NCBI RefSeq assembly: GCF_001662875.1
Contig: NZ_JPVZ01000004.1
Span: 124,001 to 188,000, forward strand
Source: Thalassospira tepidiphila MCCC 1A03514
GTDB taxonomy: Bacteria > Pseudomonadota > Alphaproteobacteria > Rhodospirillales > Thalassospiraceae
Direction: 5' to 3'
Length of the DNA: 64,000 nucleotides
The position numbers were made by a program, and so were the translations under genes. Below the pieces are notes generated by a model. It was not told where the DNA came from and ran no database searches. It worked only from the letters and a program-made list of their open reading frames with translations. How positions within the stretch are numbered: position 1 is the first letter of the stretch; every line of letters starts with the position of its first letter. Shown in pieces: positions 1 to 7,658 of this stretch.

Positions 1-305
1 ACACGTGCAGTTTCAAGCGCATCGTAAACAGCCTGAGCCTCGGCGGTTTCGGGCATGCGCTTGGCGTGCAGGGTCGCATCATGGTGACGCATCTTAAGCG
101 CCCAGCCATCGGCAACACCGCGCAGATCGGCGACTTCATCCTTGGGCATGGACTGTTTGGGCATCGGCAAACGCACATGTTCACCATAGCCGCCCGGACG
201 CCCGCCTTTGACAAAGCCGACTTCCAGATCATTGCGCCCGGCAAGCGCACGAAACGTCGCTGCCGTGCCGCGCAAGAAGCCGGAAAGAGCCTCATCATTC
301 TTCAT
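1..305 (-). CDS. cobT: Cobaltochelatase subunit CobT, N-terminal part (gene runs off the window)
   Basis: Partial gene; about 100 N-terminal residues are visible and the frame is open to the window edge. CobT is the large accessory subunit of the aerobic, ATP-dependent CobNST cobaltochelatase, which inserts cobalt into hydrogenobyrinate diamide in B12 synthesis. The visible start (MKNDEALSGFLRGTAATFRA) resembles CobT N-termini, and the gene follows cobS directly, the usual order. An in-frame GTG at 353, three bases after the cobS stop, would add 16 residues; neither start has a clear ribosome binding site, so the ATG at 305 is chosen by N-terminal resemblance. The C-terminal VWA/MIDAS region lies outside the window. 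Confidence 0.82.
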   Translation of the reverse strand, partial: MKNDEALSGFLRGTAATFRALAGRNDLEVGFVKGGRPGGYGEHVRLPMPKQSMPKDEVADLRGVADGWALKMRHHDATLHAKRMPETAEAQAVYDALETAR

Positions 306-356
306 CGCACTACTCGCTTGTGGAACCAGTTCGCCAATCTGCTTAAGAGCCACGCC

Positions 357-1364
357 TTAGCGGACCATTACATTGATGGCTTCCTCAGGCAGTTCTTCCC
401 CAAAGCAACGCTGGTAATATTCCGCCAAAATCGGACGTTCGACTTCATCGCAACGGTTTAAGAACGTTACGCGGAAGGCATAGGAAACATCCCCGAAGAT
501 TTTGGCGTTTTCTGCAAGCGTGATCACGGTACGCGGGCTCATGACGGTTGAGATATCACCGGCCACAAAGCCCTGACGCGTCAGGTTGGCAAGGGCAACC
601 ATTGCCTCGATCTTCTGGCGGCCTTCGGCATTATCAAACGCCGGAACCTTGGCGGTGACGATGTTGGTTTCGTCTTCGACCGACAGATAGTTGAGCGTCG
701 CAATGATCGACCAACGGTCCATCTGCGCCTGGTTGATCTGCTGGGTGCCGTGATACAGGCCCGTGGTATCGCCAAGACCGACCGTGTTCGACGTCGCAAA
801 CAGGCGGAAATGCGAATGCGGGTGGATGACCTTGTTCTGATCAAGAAGGGTCAGCTTGCCATCAACTTCAAGCACACGCTGGATCACGAACATCACATCG
901 GGGCGACCGGCATCATATTCATCAAACACCATCGCGACAGGGCGTTTGAGCGCCCAAGGCAAAATGCCTTCGCGGAATTCGGTGATCTGTTTGCCATCAC
1001 GCAGAACAATCGCGTCCTTGCCGATCAGGTCGATACGGCTGATGTGGCTATCAAGGTTCACACGCACGCACGGCCAGTTCAGGCGCGCTGCCACCTGTTC
1101 GATATGGGTCGATTTACCGGTGCCGTGATAACCCTGGATCATCACGCGGCGGTTATGGGCAAAACCCGCCAGGATCGCCATCGTGGTGTCGCGATCAAAA
1201 CGATAGGTCGGATCAATCGCCGGCACATGTTCGCTGCCCTGACTGAATGCCGGGACTTCCATATCGATATCAATCCCGAACGTTTCACGGACGGAAATGG
1301 TGATGTCGGGTGTATCAAGCGGATGTTCTGCCGCTGCACCGCTCGCTTCGTAACCTTGGCTCAT
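357..1364 (-). CDS. cobS: Cobaltochelatase AAA+ subunit CobS
   Basis: 335 residues, normal length for the family. MoxR-type AAA+ ATPase that forms a chaperone-like ring with CobT and powers cobalt insertion by CobN in the aerobic B12 pathway. Visible motifs are Walker [10 protein letters not shown] at residues 78-86, Walker B MVFDE near 145-149, and a sensor-1 region FATSNT. The gene sits just upstream of cobT on the same strand, and the J-domain gene at 1577-2227 lies upstream of it. No cobalamin riboswitch-like leader is evident in the 212 bases between them. Identification is secure. Confidence 0.95.
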   Translation of the reverse strand: MSQGYEASGAAAEHPLDTPDITISVRETFGIDIDMEVPAFSQGSEHVPAIDPTYRFDRDTTMAILAGFAHNRRVMIQGYHGTGKSTHIEQVAARLNWPCVRVNLDSHISRIDLIGKDAIVLRDGKQITEFREGILPWALKRPVAMVFDEYDAGRPDVMFVIQRVLEVDGKLTLLDQNKVIHPHSHFRLFATSNTVGLGDTTGLYHGTQQINQAQMDRWSIIATLNYLSVEDETNIVTAKVPAFDNAEGRQKIEAMVALANLTRQGFVAGDISTVMSPRTVITLAENAKIFGDVSYAFRVTFLNRCDEVERPILAEYYQRCFGEELPEEAINVMVR

Positions 1365-1576
1365 AAGTACTCGCGCGTTTTTCGGACCGGCGCTGGTGAC
1401 GCGGTCGTTTCGTTAAACTTGCTCATTAATAGCGGTTATGACGCATCACACAAAGGGAAGATGCGCAAAAAATATCTATTATCGCAAAAGGTTTGGTCGA
1501 TAAGACCTTCCAGATACGCAAACTGCAACCAGATAGACCGGTTTTGATCAAATTTCGCAGAAAATTAGCCAGAAAG

Positions 1577-2227
1577 CTAAAGTGTCACACGCGCTTCAAG
1601 ATCACGGATATAGCGTGTGAGTGACGTATAGGCCGCACTGATCCGCTTGAACCGTTCCTCGGCCGCCTTGTCGCCGCCATTGGCATCAGGGTGGTACTTT
1701 TTGGAAAGTGCCTTGTATTTCGTCTTGAGTTCATCGCGGGTGAACGGCCAGCCAAGATCAAGGGTCGCCATGGCCTCTTGCTGTTCGGCAGGCATGCCCA
1801 TGGCGCCAGCGCGACGCTGGGCTTCTTCGCTTTTGCGTTTGCGTTCGGCATTGGCCCTGGCTTCGGCGCCGGGGCCATGATGAGTCTGGTCGCCGTCTTC
1901 GTTAAAGAAGCCGAACCCGTCCTTGAATTTGAAATTGAACGGTTTTTTTGATCCGCGGATATGACCGAACTGCCATGTCGGGCGTTGCCAGTGGGTATCG
2001 CGACGCATGTCGTTTTCGATATCCTCGGCCTTCATGCCGGCATAATAGTTCCAGGACTTGTTGTATTCGCGGACATGTTCCAGACAGAACTTGTAATAAT
2101 CGCGCAACTTGCGATCCTTGGGCGCACGGAATTCCCCATGCCCGTCACATTCCGGCCAGTCACATTCCGGCAGAACGGGTTCTTCATGGTAAAGCGTCTT
2201 GCGCTTGTTGCGGTGTCCTCGGTTCAT
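1577..2227 (-). CDS. J-domain (DnaJ-like) protein with a Cys-containing N-terminal region
   Basis: 216 residues. The C-terminal part (about 150-216) is a J domain with the HPD tripeptide at 179-181, so it should stimulate the ATPase of an Hsp70 (DnaK). Unlike DnaJ the J domain is at the C-terminus, with no G/F linker, zinc-finger or substrate-binding domains of DnaJ type. The N-terminal part has Cys22, Cys27 and Cys48 in a charged context (ECDWPECDGHGEFRAP, then YKFCLEHVREY), possibly a small metal-binding module. A low-complexity Ala/Arg/Glu linker lies at about 120-148. It is divergent from the BolA gene and upstream of cobS; this neighbourhood recurs in alphaproteobacteria. The client is unknown. 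Confidence 0.88.
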   Translation of the reverse strand: MNRGHRNKRKTLYHEEPVLPECDWPECDGHGEFRAPKDRKLRDYYKFCLEHVREYNKSWNYYAGMKAEDIENDMRRDTHWQRPTWQFGHIRGSKKPFNFKFKDGFGFFNEDGDQTHHGPGAEARANAERKRKSEEAQRRAGAMGMPAEQQEAMATLDLGWPFTRDELKTKYKALSKKYHPDANGGDKAAEERFKRISAAYTSLTRYIRDLEARVTL

Positions 2228-2387
2228 TTGCGTCTATATGTTCTGAAAATTCGATGCGCGCAATATCATACGGGCGCTTTAAATGCGATAAAAGGCTTGA
2301 AAAACGGTCGCCGCATGACAGAACGTGACGTAAAGAAACGTTTTTGCAGCAATCTGCAAACATCACCAGAAAACAGAGGCCCTTACC

Positions 2388-2684
2388 ATGCAGGTCGCCA
2401 ACCAGATCCGTGACATCCTGACCGAACAATTCAACCCGGTCGAACTACAGATCAATGATGATTCGTCCAAACATGCCGGTCACGCCGGTGCAGACCCGCG
2501 TGGCGAGTCCCATTTCTCCGTTCTTGTGGTTTCCGAAAAATTCGAAGGCGAGAACCGCGTCAATCGCCAGCGCCTTGTATATGGCGCGCTTGATGCGTTG
2601 CTGAAGGATCGCGTGCACGCGCTGGCACTCAAAACCATGACACCAGCAGAATACGAAACCGCCCTGGCCAACAAAAACAATTAA
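2388..2684 (+). CDS. BolA family protein
   Basis: 98 residues, a complete single-domain BolA protein with the typical small alpha/beta fold and the conserved stretch SKHAGHAG followed by SHFSVLVVS. BolA proteins pair with monothiol glutaredoxins and share a [2Fe-2S] cluster; they act in iron-sulfur trafficking or stress and morphology control. The ATG at 2388 follows an AGGCCC-type site (gaggcccttacc). It is divergent from the J-domain gene with 160 bases between them. No monothiol glutaredoxin gene is in this window, so the partner must be elsewhere. Confidence 0.92.
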   Translation: MQVANQIRDILTEQFNPVELQINDDSSKHAGHAGADPRGESHFSVLVVSEKFEGENRVNRQRLVYGALDALLKDRVHALALKTMTPAEYETALANKNN

Positions 2685-2824
2685 GAATAATTCCACATAG
2701 TGAAATCAACCTAGACGTTCATCCCGATTAGGCGCAATGCTTATACACAAGCCGTGCGAATGGTGAAATTCGCGCGGCACGGATGCCGGTCAATGGCATC
2801 CGCGACAATCGGGAGGACTACGTA

Positions 2825-4078
2825 ATGACGAAACGCCTTCTAATGGCGAGCATTGCGCTTGCCATGTCCGGAACCGCCTATGCGCAAGCACCTGCGCCGG
2901 ACAATCTTGAAAAACTCTCCAACTTCCAATCAACCGGAACGACAGAATTCACCGTCATCGAACAGGGTGGTGACTACGCCGAAGGGATCAAAAAGACCCT
3001 TGAGCGCATCAAGCTTCCTGATGGTTTCAAGATCGGTCTTTATGCCATTGTCCCCGACGCCCGCCATATTGCCGTCGGGCCACAGGGGGTTGTGGTCTTT
3101 GTCGGCACGCGCAAGGACAAGGTGTGGTCGGTAACAGACCGCAACAAGGACCGTGTCGCCGATGAGGTCAAGGACTTCGCCCCGTCGCTTCGGTTTAGCA
3201 TCCCGAACGGTCCGTGTTTCTCGTCTGACGGGTTCCTTTATATCGCAGAACAGAACCGTGTTCTGGTGTTCCCCGCAGCCGAGTTTTTCTATGAAAGCCC
3301 GGACGTTGCCGCGTTCAACGTGGTTAAGCAGGGCGATCTGATCCCGCCGGCCGAGGAAAGCTACAACCACACCGCGCGTGTCTGCAAAATCGGCCCGGAC
3401 GGGAAACTTTATATCTCGCTGGGTCAACCGTTTAACGTGGCACCGGAAGACAAGCTGGATCTTTATCGCGAGTGGGGAATTGGTGGCATCATCCGCATCA
3501 ATACCGATGGCACCGGCCGCGAAGTCTACACATACGGGGTGCGCAACTCCGTTGGTCATGACTTCCATCCGGTCACCGGTGAGCTGTGGTGGACCGATAA
3601 CCAGGTTGATGGCATGGGCGATGATATCCCGCCCGGTGAGATCAACCATCAAACCGCCGCAGGCCAACATTTTGGCCATCCGTGGTATGGCGGCGGTGAT
3701 GTCCGCACCAATGAATATGCCGGTCAGGAAGTGCCGTATGATGTGGTCATGCCGGCGGTTGAAACCGTGGCCCATGCCGCCGACCTTGGCATGAGCTTCT
3801 ATACCGGCAACATGTTCCCCGCCAAATACAAGAACGCGATCTTTTCGGCCCAGCACGGGTCGTGGAACCGCACAACCCCGGTGGGCGCGCGGGTGATGGT
3901 GACCTTCATCGACGCTGAAGGCAATGCCACCATCGAACCGTTTGCCGAAGGCTGGATTGACGAGAACGAGGAATATCTTGGTCGTCCAGTTGATGTTGCC
4001 CAATTGCGCGATGGCTCGATCCTTGTTTCCGATGATCTGGCCGGTGCGCTGTATCGCATCTGGTATGAGGGCAATTGA
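2825..4078 (+). CDS. Periplasmic PQQ-dependent sugar dehydrogenase-like (sorbosone dehydrogenase family) protein
   Basis: 417 residues from the ATG at 2825, which follows a good GGGAGGA site and begins a signal peptide (MTKRLLMASIALAMS ... YAQA). A longer frame opens at 2783 but would place 14 polar residues before the signal. The mature part is a six-bladed beta-propeller of the soluble glucose/sorbosone dehydrogenase family, with recognisable blocks YGVRNSVG, WWTDNQVDGMGDD and AQHGSWNR. Such proteins oxidise sugars or aldoses, often with PQQ, in the periplasm. The stop overlaps the start of a di-haem cytochrome c by one base, so the cytochrome is the likely electron acceptor. The substrate is unknown. 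Confidence 0.85.
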   Translation: MTKRLLMASIALAMSGTAYAQAPAPDNLEKLSNFQSTGTTEFTVIEQGGDYAEGIKKTLERIKLPDGFKIGLYAIVPDARHIAVGPQGVVVFVGTRKDKVWSVTDRNKDRVADEVKDFAPSLRFSIPNGPCFSSDGFLYIAEQNRVLVFPAAEFFYESPDVAAFNVVKQGDLIPPAEESYNHTARVCKIGPDGKLYISLGQPFNVAPEDKLDLYREWGIGGIIRINTDGTGREVYTYGVRNSVGHDFHPVTGELWWTDNQVDGMGDDIPPGEINHQTAAGQHFGHPWYGGGDVRTNEYAGQEVPYDVVMPAVETVAHAADLGMSFYTGNMFPAKYKNAIFSAQHGSWNRTTPVGARVMVTFIDAEGNATIEPFAEGWIDENEEYLGRPVDVAQLRDGSILVSDDLAGALYRIWYEGN

Positions 4079-4689
4079 TGCGCAGATTTATGATCGCACT
4101 CCTCGGCGGGCTTTTGTCCGCCGGGGGCGTGTCCAATGTGGCGGCCCAAGATGCGTCCACGCCAAATGCCGACGCCCTTCAGGATGGCCGCAAGGTTGCC
4201 GGAATGTGTCGCACTTGTCACGGGCTTGATGGACTGGCGCGCATTCCGATTGCGCCGCATATCGGGGGCGAGCCGGTCGATTATCTGATTGCCCAGCTGA
4301 ACGCCTTCAAGACCGGCGACCGTGAACATGAAATGATGACCGTGGTGGCAAGCGGCCTGTCTGATGATCAGATCAGCAAGGTTGCGCTTTGGTTCAGCCA
4401 TTTCGAGGTTTCAGGCACCCTGCCCGCCGACACATCCGAAGATGATGCACCCGAACTTTGCGTTGGCTGTCACAGTGCGAATGGCATTTCCACACTGGAA
4501 GACGCCCCCAATCTGGCGGGCGAGACCAACATTTATATCGAAACGCAACTCAAGGCTTTTCGCACCGGCAAGCGGGTTCATGACGTGATGACACCGATTG
4601 CCAAGGACCTAACGGATGCGGAGATGCAGGCCGCGGCGGACTGGTACAGTAATATCGCGATTGAAATTTCCGAGCCGTCCGGCAAGTAA
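4078..4689 (+). CDS. Di-haem cytochrome c, periplasmic
   Basis: 203 residues from the ATG at 4078, which shares its A with the TGA of the dehydrogenase gene; GAGG lies 7 bases upstream. The N-terminal signal peptide ends near NVAAQ. Two class I cytochrome c modules follow, with haem-binding CRTCH at 44-48 and CVGCH at 128-132. Each module has a candidate Met ligand after the haem site (EMMTVVA and DVMTPIA). The translational coupling suggests it takes electrons from the sugar dehydrogenase and passes them to an oxidase. This pair resembles other soluble quinoprotein/cytochrome c modules, but the redox partner is inferred from position only. Confidence 0.9.
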   Translation: MRRFMIALLGGLLSAGGVSNVAAQDASTPNADALQDGRKVAGMCRTCHGLDGLARIPIAPHIGGEPVDYLIAQLNAFKTGDREHEMMTVVASGLSDDQISKVALWFSHFEVSGTLPADTSEDDAPELCVGCHSANGISTLEDAPNLAGETNIYIETQLKAFRTGKRVHDVMTPIAKDLTDAEMQAAADWYSNIAIEISEPSGK

Positions 4690-4725
4690 TCCGGGCGATT
4701 TACCCATTCCTACCGATGCCTGATT

Positions 4726-6099
4726 TCAGCTTTCCGGACGCAACGCTGCGGAAACGTTCAGGCCCACGGTCAGGGCGGCAAGTGTCTGACCACTATCCGG
4801 GTCAATGATCGGCACCGTGATTTGCGACAGGAACGCACGGGTCGAGGCGTCATACCAAATATCAGTGATCAGTGCCTTTTCACGATTAAGGCTATCGATC
4901 ATCTGAAACTGGGCTTCGTCACTCTGATCAAAATCCGATGTCAGGCGGCTCATGCCCATGATCTGACCATGGGTGTCAAAAACGAATGCCTCTGCCACTT
5001 GTTCGCCAATACTGGCCTGAAACGTGCGAAGGTATTTTGACAAATCATTGCCAAGGATTTCGGTCGCGATTGCACTTGCGGCACCTTCGCGCGCCAGCGT
5101 GATCCATTCTTGATCGGTCAGGCGCTTCTGATCAGAACCCTGTACTTCTGTCTCATCCAACTGGTTAAAAACATGGCCCAGAAGTTCCGGGGAACTTGCA
5201 AACTGGCGAATACCGGGTAGTTGAACATTCTGGATTGCTTCGCGTTCCCAGGCTTCCAAATGCATCGGGCGGGTTTCACAAAATTCCAAAACAGCATTGA
5301 GGTCATCAAGCAGCCGCGGGAAAGTCGCAACGTAATGTTTGGAAAAATACACAACCAGTGGCACATAGCGTTCGAACTGCATCCGGAACTTATCGGCTGT
5401 CAGTTGCAGTTCCTTGCGGGCGAATTCAAAACTGTGCTTATCGACAAGGGCATATTCGACCCGACCTGCTGCGACTTGCCCGACCAGTGACGCAATCGAA
5501 GGTACACGCATGACGTCGGTGTAACCCTGTTCGAGCAGCCATTCGGCCTCGTTCGATCCCAGTATCGCCCCGACTGTAGAAAAATCACCAGGCTTTGGCC
5601 GCCGACTGACACGGGGATCATCCGATTTGATCGCGGGCGACACCCAAACCCATTTTTCAAGCGCCAACGGATTTGACGCCACGGCGTATTCGTCCATCGC
5701 GTCGCTGATGCGGGCCAAAAAGAACCCGTCCGCCTTGCCGGTACGCACCATTTCGCGGTTGCGTTGACGGGGGGCAATCGCCAGCCCATAGCCAATATCA
5801 AGCCTATCAAACACACAGTTCAGGATCGAAACCGAATATCCGCTGAGTATGCCGTTCTGAAGTTCCTGATAGGGGGGGTGCAGGTTGGTCTGCAAGATCA
5901 GGAAGCCATCCTGTTCATCAAGATTGGCTTGTCCGGCTTCTGCCTGCGGCGATGCAAGATCATGTGCCTTCGCCATGGATGCCGTCAGAAGCAGTATGGC
6001 AGTCACGCAACAACAGAACACCGCCATTTCAAACGGGTGCAAGAAGCCTTTGCAATCTTTCTCGTTATTGGCGTTTCCACACCGGCGCAACATGAACAC
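4726..6099 (-). CDS. Periplasmic solute-binding (SBP_bac_3-like) domain fused to a PDC-like sensor domain
   Basis: 457 residues from a GTG at 6099 (AGG six bases upstream; ATG alternatives at 6093 and 6027). A hydrophobic segment at about 25-42 followed by ASMAKAHD looks like a signal peptide. Residues about 65-285 resemble a family 3 solute-binding protein (LILQTNLHPPYQE, GYSVSILNCVFDRL, GKADGFFLARISDAMDEY, VGQVAAGRVEYALVDK). Residues about 330-455 resemble the periplasmic PDC-type sensor fold (GEQVAEAFVFDTHGQIMGMS ... TVPIIDPDSGQTLAALTVGL). No C-terminal membrane segment, kinase, GGDEF or MCP module follows, so it is probably a free periplasmic sensor that needs a partner. It is a monocistronic gene, convergent with the cytochrome gene. 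Ligand and partner are unknown. Confidence 0.72.
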   Translation of the reverse strand: MFMLRRCGNANNEKDCKGFLHPFEMAVFCCCVTAILLLTASMAKAHDLASPQAEAGQANLDEQDGFLILQTNLHPPYQELQNGILSGYSVSILNCVFDRLDIGYGLAIAPRQRNREMVRTGKADGFFLARISDAMDEYAVASNPLALEKWVWVSPAIKSDDPRVSRRPKPGDFSTVGAILGSNEAEWLLEQGYTDVMRVPSIASLVGQVAAGRVEYALVDKHSFEFARKELQLTADKFRMQFERYVPLVVYFSKHYVATFPRLLDDLNAVLEFCETRPMHLEAWEREAIQNVQLPGIRQFASSPELLGHVFNQLDETEVQGSDQKRLTDQEWITLAREGAASAIATEILGNDLSKYLRTFQASIGEQVAEAFVFDTHGQIMGMSRLTSDFDQSDEAQFQMIDSLNREKALITDIWYDASTRAFLSQITVPIIDPDSGQTLAALTVGLNVSAALRPES

Positions 6100-6173
6100 A
6101 CGCCACCTGACAATTACACGTTACGGACCATTTGGATATTGGACCGCACAGATGCACTTGCAAGACGCCCCGG

Positions 6174-6743
6174 TTAATCGTCACCGGTATAGAGTTCCGG
6201 AGATATCCGTTTGACGGCGGGTCCGTCACTGCGCCAGCCATGGCAGGTATTGATCAAGGGATTGCGTCGTGGCGGCTTGTCATCGTTTTCATCCCGCGCC
6301 TGCAGGGATTCCTTGGCAAGGATCGGGAAAACTGTCTGAAACGCCGTGGTCGCAACCGGGCCCATCAATTCATTCAGATGCGTACAGCCATGAACGCCCC
6401 CCACCCGGTCACGGATCTGTTTGCGCAGGCCCGGGCCAAGCTTCAAACCGACCAGCTTTTCGTAATTCGGGGCAATCGCATCGCAGGCAGAAAACGGGGC
6501 AAAGTCGGTCACGGCCTCGACCTCGCGGATAACAAGATCATCGCCAATGGTAACACGTATCCACATCCCGTGGACCGGCTCGCCAGCGGGGATTTCACCC
6601 CGATCATGATTGGAAAAACCATAGGTTTTGACATCGGTGATGTGACCTTCGATATCCCAAAGGCCGTCTTTGCGCCGGAACCCCTGACAGGTCACCGTGC
6701 GTGTATGGATGTGTTCGCGTTCTGCGGGGCGGGACAGTGGCAT
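6174..6743 (-). CDS. DUF2889 family protein
   Basis: 189 residues. The start MPLSRPAEREHIHTRTVTCQ and the blocks GLWDIEGHITDVKTY and GVHGCTHLNELMGP match my memory of the DUF2889 family, found widely in proteobacteria with unknown function. It has no signal peptide or membrane segment, so it is probably cytoplasmic. The conserved Cys and His in GCTHL could bind a metal or be catalytic, but this is a guess. A 213-base gap holding a perfect 24-base palindrome separates it from the CBS-pair gene upstream on the same strand. Confidence 0.8.
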   Translation of the reverse strand: MPLSRPAEREHIHTRTVTCQGFRRKDGLWDIEGHITDVKTYGFSNHDRGEIPAGEPVHGMWIRVTIGDDLVIREVEAVTDFAPFSACDAIAPNYEKLVGLKLGPGLRKQIRDRVGGVHGCTHLNELMGPVATTAFQTVFPILAKESLQARDENDDKPPRRNPLINTCHGWRSDGPAVKRISPELYTGDD

Positions 6744-6896
6744 CGGAATTTCTCCTTTACGTAAACGTAAAGACGTTCACCTGCATGCTGTCAAGTCGCA
6801 AACGCATTTTCCGTCATTCCCGCCGCCCAAGCCTGGCGGCGAAAGACGGTCGCCGGAATTTCGGGAAATTCATCGGAATTCTTCACGGCGCACAGG

Positions 6897-6920
6897 TCTG
6901 ACGGGGAATTCCCCGTCAGA
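6897..6920. repeat. Perfect 24-bp palindrome
   Basis: The half-site TCTGACGGGGAA is followed immediately by its exact reverse complement. As RNA it would form a hairpin with stem TCTGACGGGG and loop AATT. It lies 36 bases beyond the stop of the CBS-pair gene and 153 bases upstream of the DUF2889 start (both minus strand). No T-run follows on either side, so it is a poor intrinsic terminator; an operator or an RNA-processing hairpin is possible. Confidence 0.75.
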
Positions 6921-6956
6921 TCGATACCATATGCCGTATCCAGAAAACCGGTGGCT

Positions 6957-7406
6957 TCAGGCCACGCCGTAGTCCGAGCCGAAGATGAACTTTTCGCGTT
7001 CCCGCACATCTTCTTCGAGTTGGCGTTTGACCACGTTAAACAGGTCACGGATCGACACCATGCCAACAACCTTGTCGCCATCGACAACCGGCAGGTGGCG
7101 GTATCGCCGTGCACTCATCAGATCAAGCGCACTCATGGCTGAATCGTTCGGGCCAAGCGTATCGGGATCAGCGGTCATGACTTTGGAAAGCGGTACAGAT
7201 GCCGCATCCAGCCCCTTTGCCACCACGCGGTTGACAAGGTCACGCTCGGTAAAAATTCCCGCCAGTCTGGCGTTGTTATCAACGATGATGACAGCGCCAA
7301 TCTTGCGCTCGGCCATCATGGTGACGGCGTCCATCACGGAATCGGCGGGATTGAGTGTCGCGATGGATTGTTCCTGGACCACACCCGGTACAATTTTAGT
7401 ATCCAT
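6957..7406 (-). CDS. CBS-domain pair protein
   Basis: 149 residues from the ATG at 7406, chosen because an AGAGAG site lies just upstream; the same frame extends to 7484 but the added part lacks CBS similarity. The protein consists of two CBS repeats and little else, the first near SIATLNPADSVMDAVTMMAE ... FTERDLVNRV and the second near SKVMTADPDTLG ... ARRYRHLPVVDGDKVVGMVSI. Stand-alone CBS pairs usually bind adenosyl nucleotides (AMP, ATP, SAM) and regulate partner enzymes or transporters. The tandem TGACGTCA boxes at 7476-7499 lie 70-93 bases upstream and may control it. The partner is unknown. Confidence 0.9.
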   Translation of the reverse strand: MDTKIVPGVVQEQSIATLNPADSVMDAVTMMAERKIGAVIIVDNNARLAGIFTERDLVNRVVAKGLDAASVPLSKVMTADPDTLGPNDSAMSALDLMSARRYRHLPVVDGDKVVGMVSIRDLFNVVKRQLEEDVREREKFIFGSDYGVA

Positions 7407-7475
7407 GCATCTCTCTCTGCAGGTTGCTGTTGCCACATGCCCAAACCCGATCAGATCATCTGGTTTCACACTGAC

Positions 7476-7499
7476 TGACGTCACATAGAAATGACGTCA
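7476..7499. promoter_or_regulatory. Two identical TGACGTCA palindromes, 16 bp apart, upstream of the CBS-pair gene
   Basis: TGACGTCA occurs at 7476-7483 and again at 7492-7499. Each is a perfect 8-bp palindrome and their centres are 16 bp apart, about one and a half helical turns. A further imperfect dyad, CACTG...CAGTG, begins at 7498. The boxes lie in the 252-bp gap between the CBS-pair start (7406) and the end of the CorC-like gene (7659). The arrangement suggests a dimer-binding operator; the regulator is not identifiable. Confidence 0.5.
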
Positions 7500-7658
7500 C
7501 TGGATGACACAGTGTGACGGGCCCTTATTTGCAAGTGGCCCTGCAATCCTTTGGGTCAAGACCCTGAAACAAGAGTTTAACCCATAAGTAGATAAAGCTG
7601 AAATTTTTTACGCTATAGTGGTTTGTCGGCAACACACCGGTAAAGCAGGGAAGAAGGT

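Noticed and set aside
66..461. 131-residue plus-strand frame over the cobT start and the cobS end
   Set aside because: It is antisense to two well recognised genes and has no domain character.
750..1547. 265-residue plus-strand frame antisense to cobS
   Set aside because: Long only because cobS is GC-rich with biased third positions; no ribosome binding site or known motif.
2930..4003. 357-residue minus-strand frame opposite the sugar dehydrogenase
   Set aside because: Shadow of a gene with signal peptide and family blocks; His/Arg-rich translation typical of antisense frames.
6791..7114. 107-codon minus-strand frame covering the palindrome region
   Set aside because: Mostly overlaps the CBS-pair gene in another frame; the rest is the palindrome-bearing gap.
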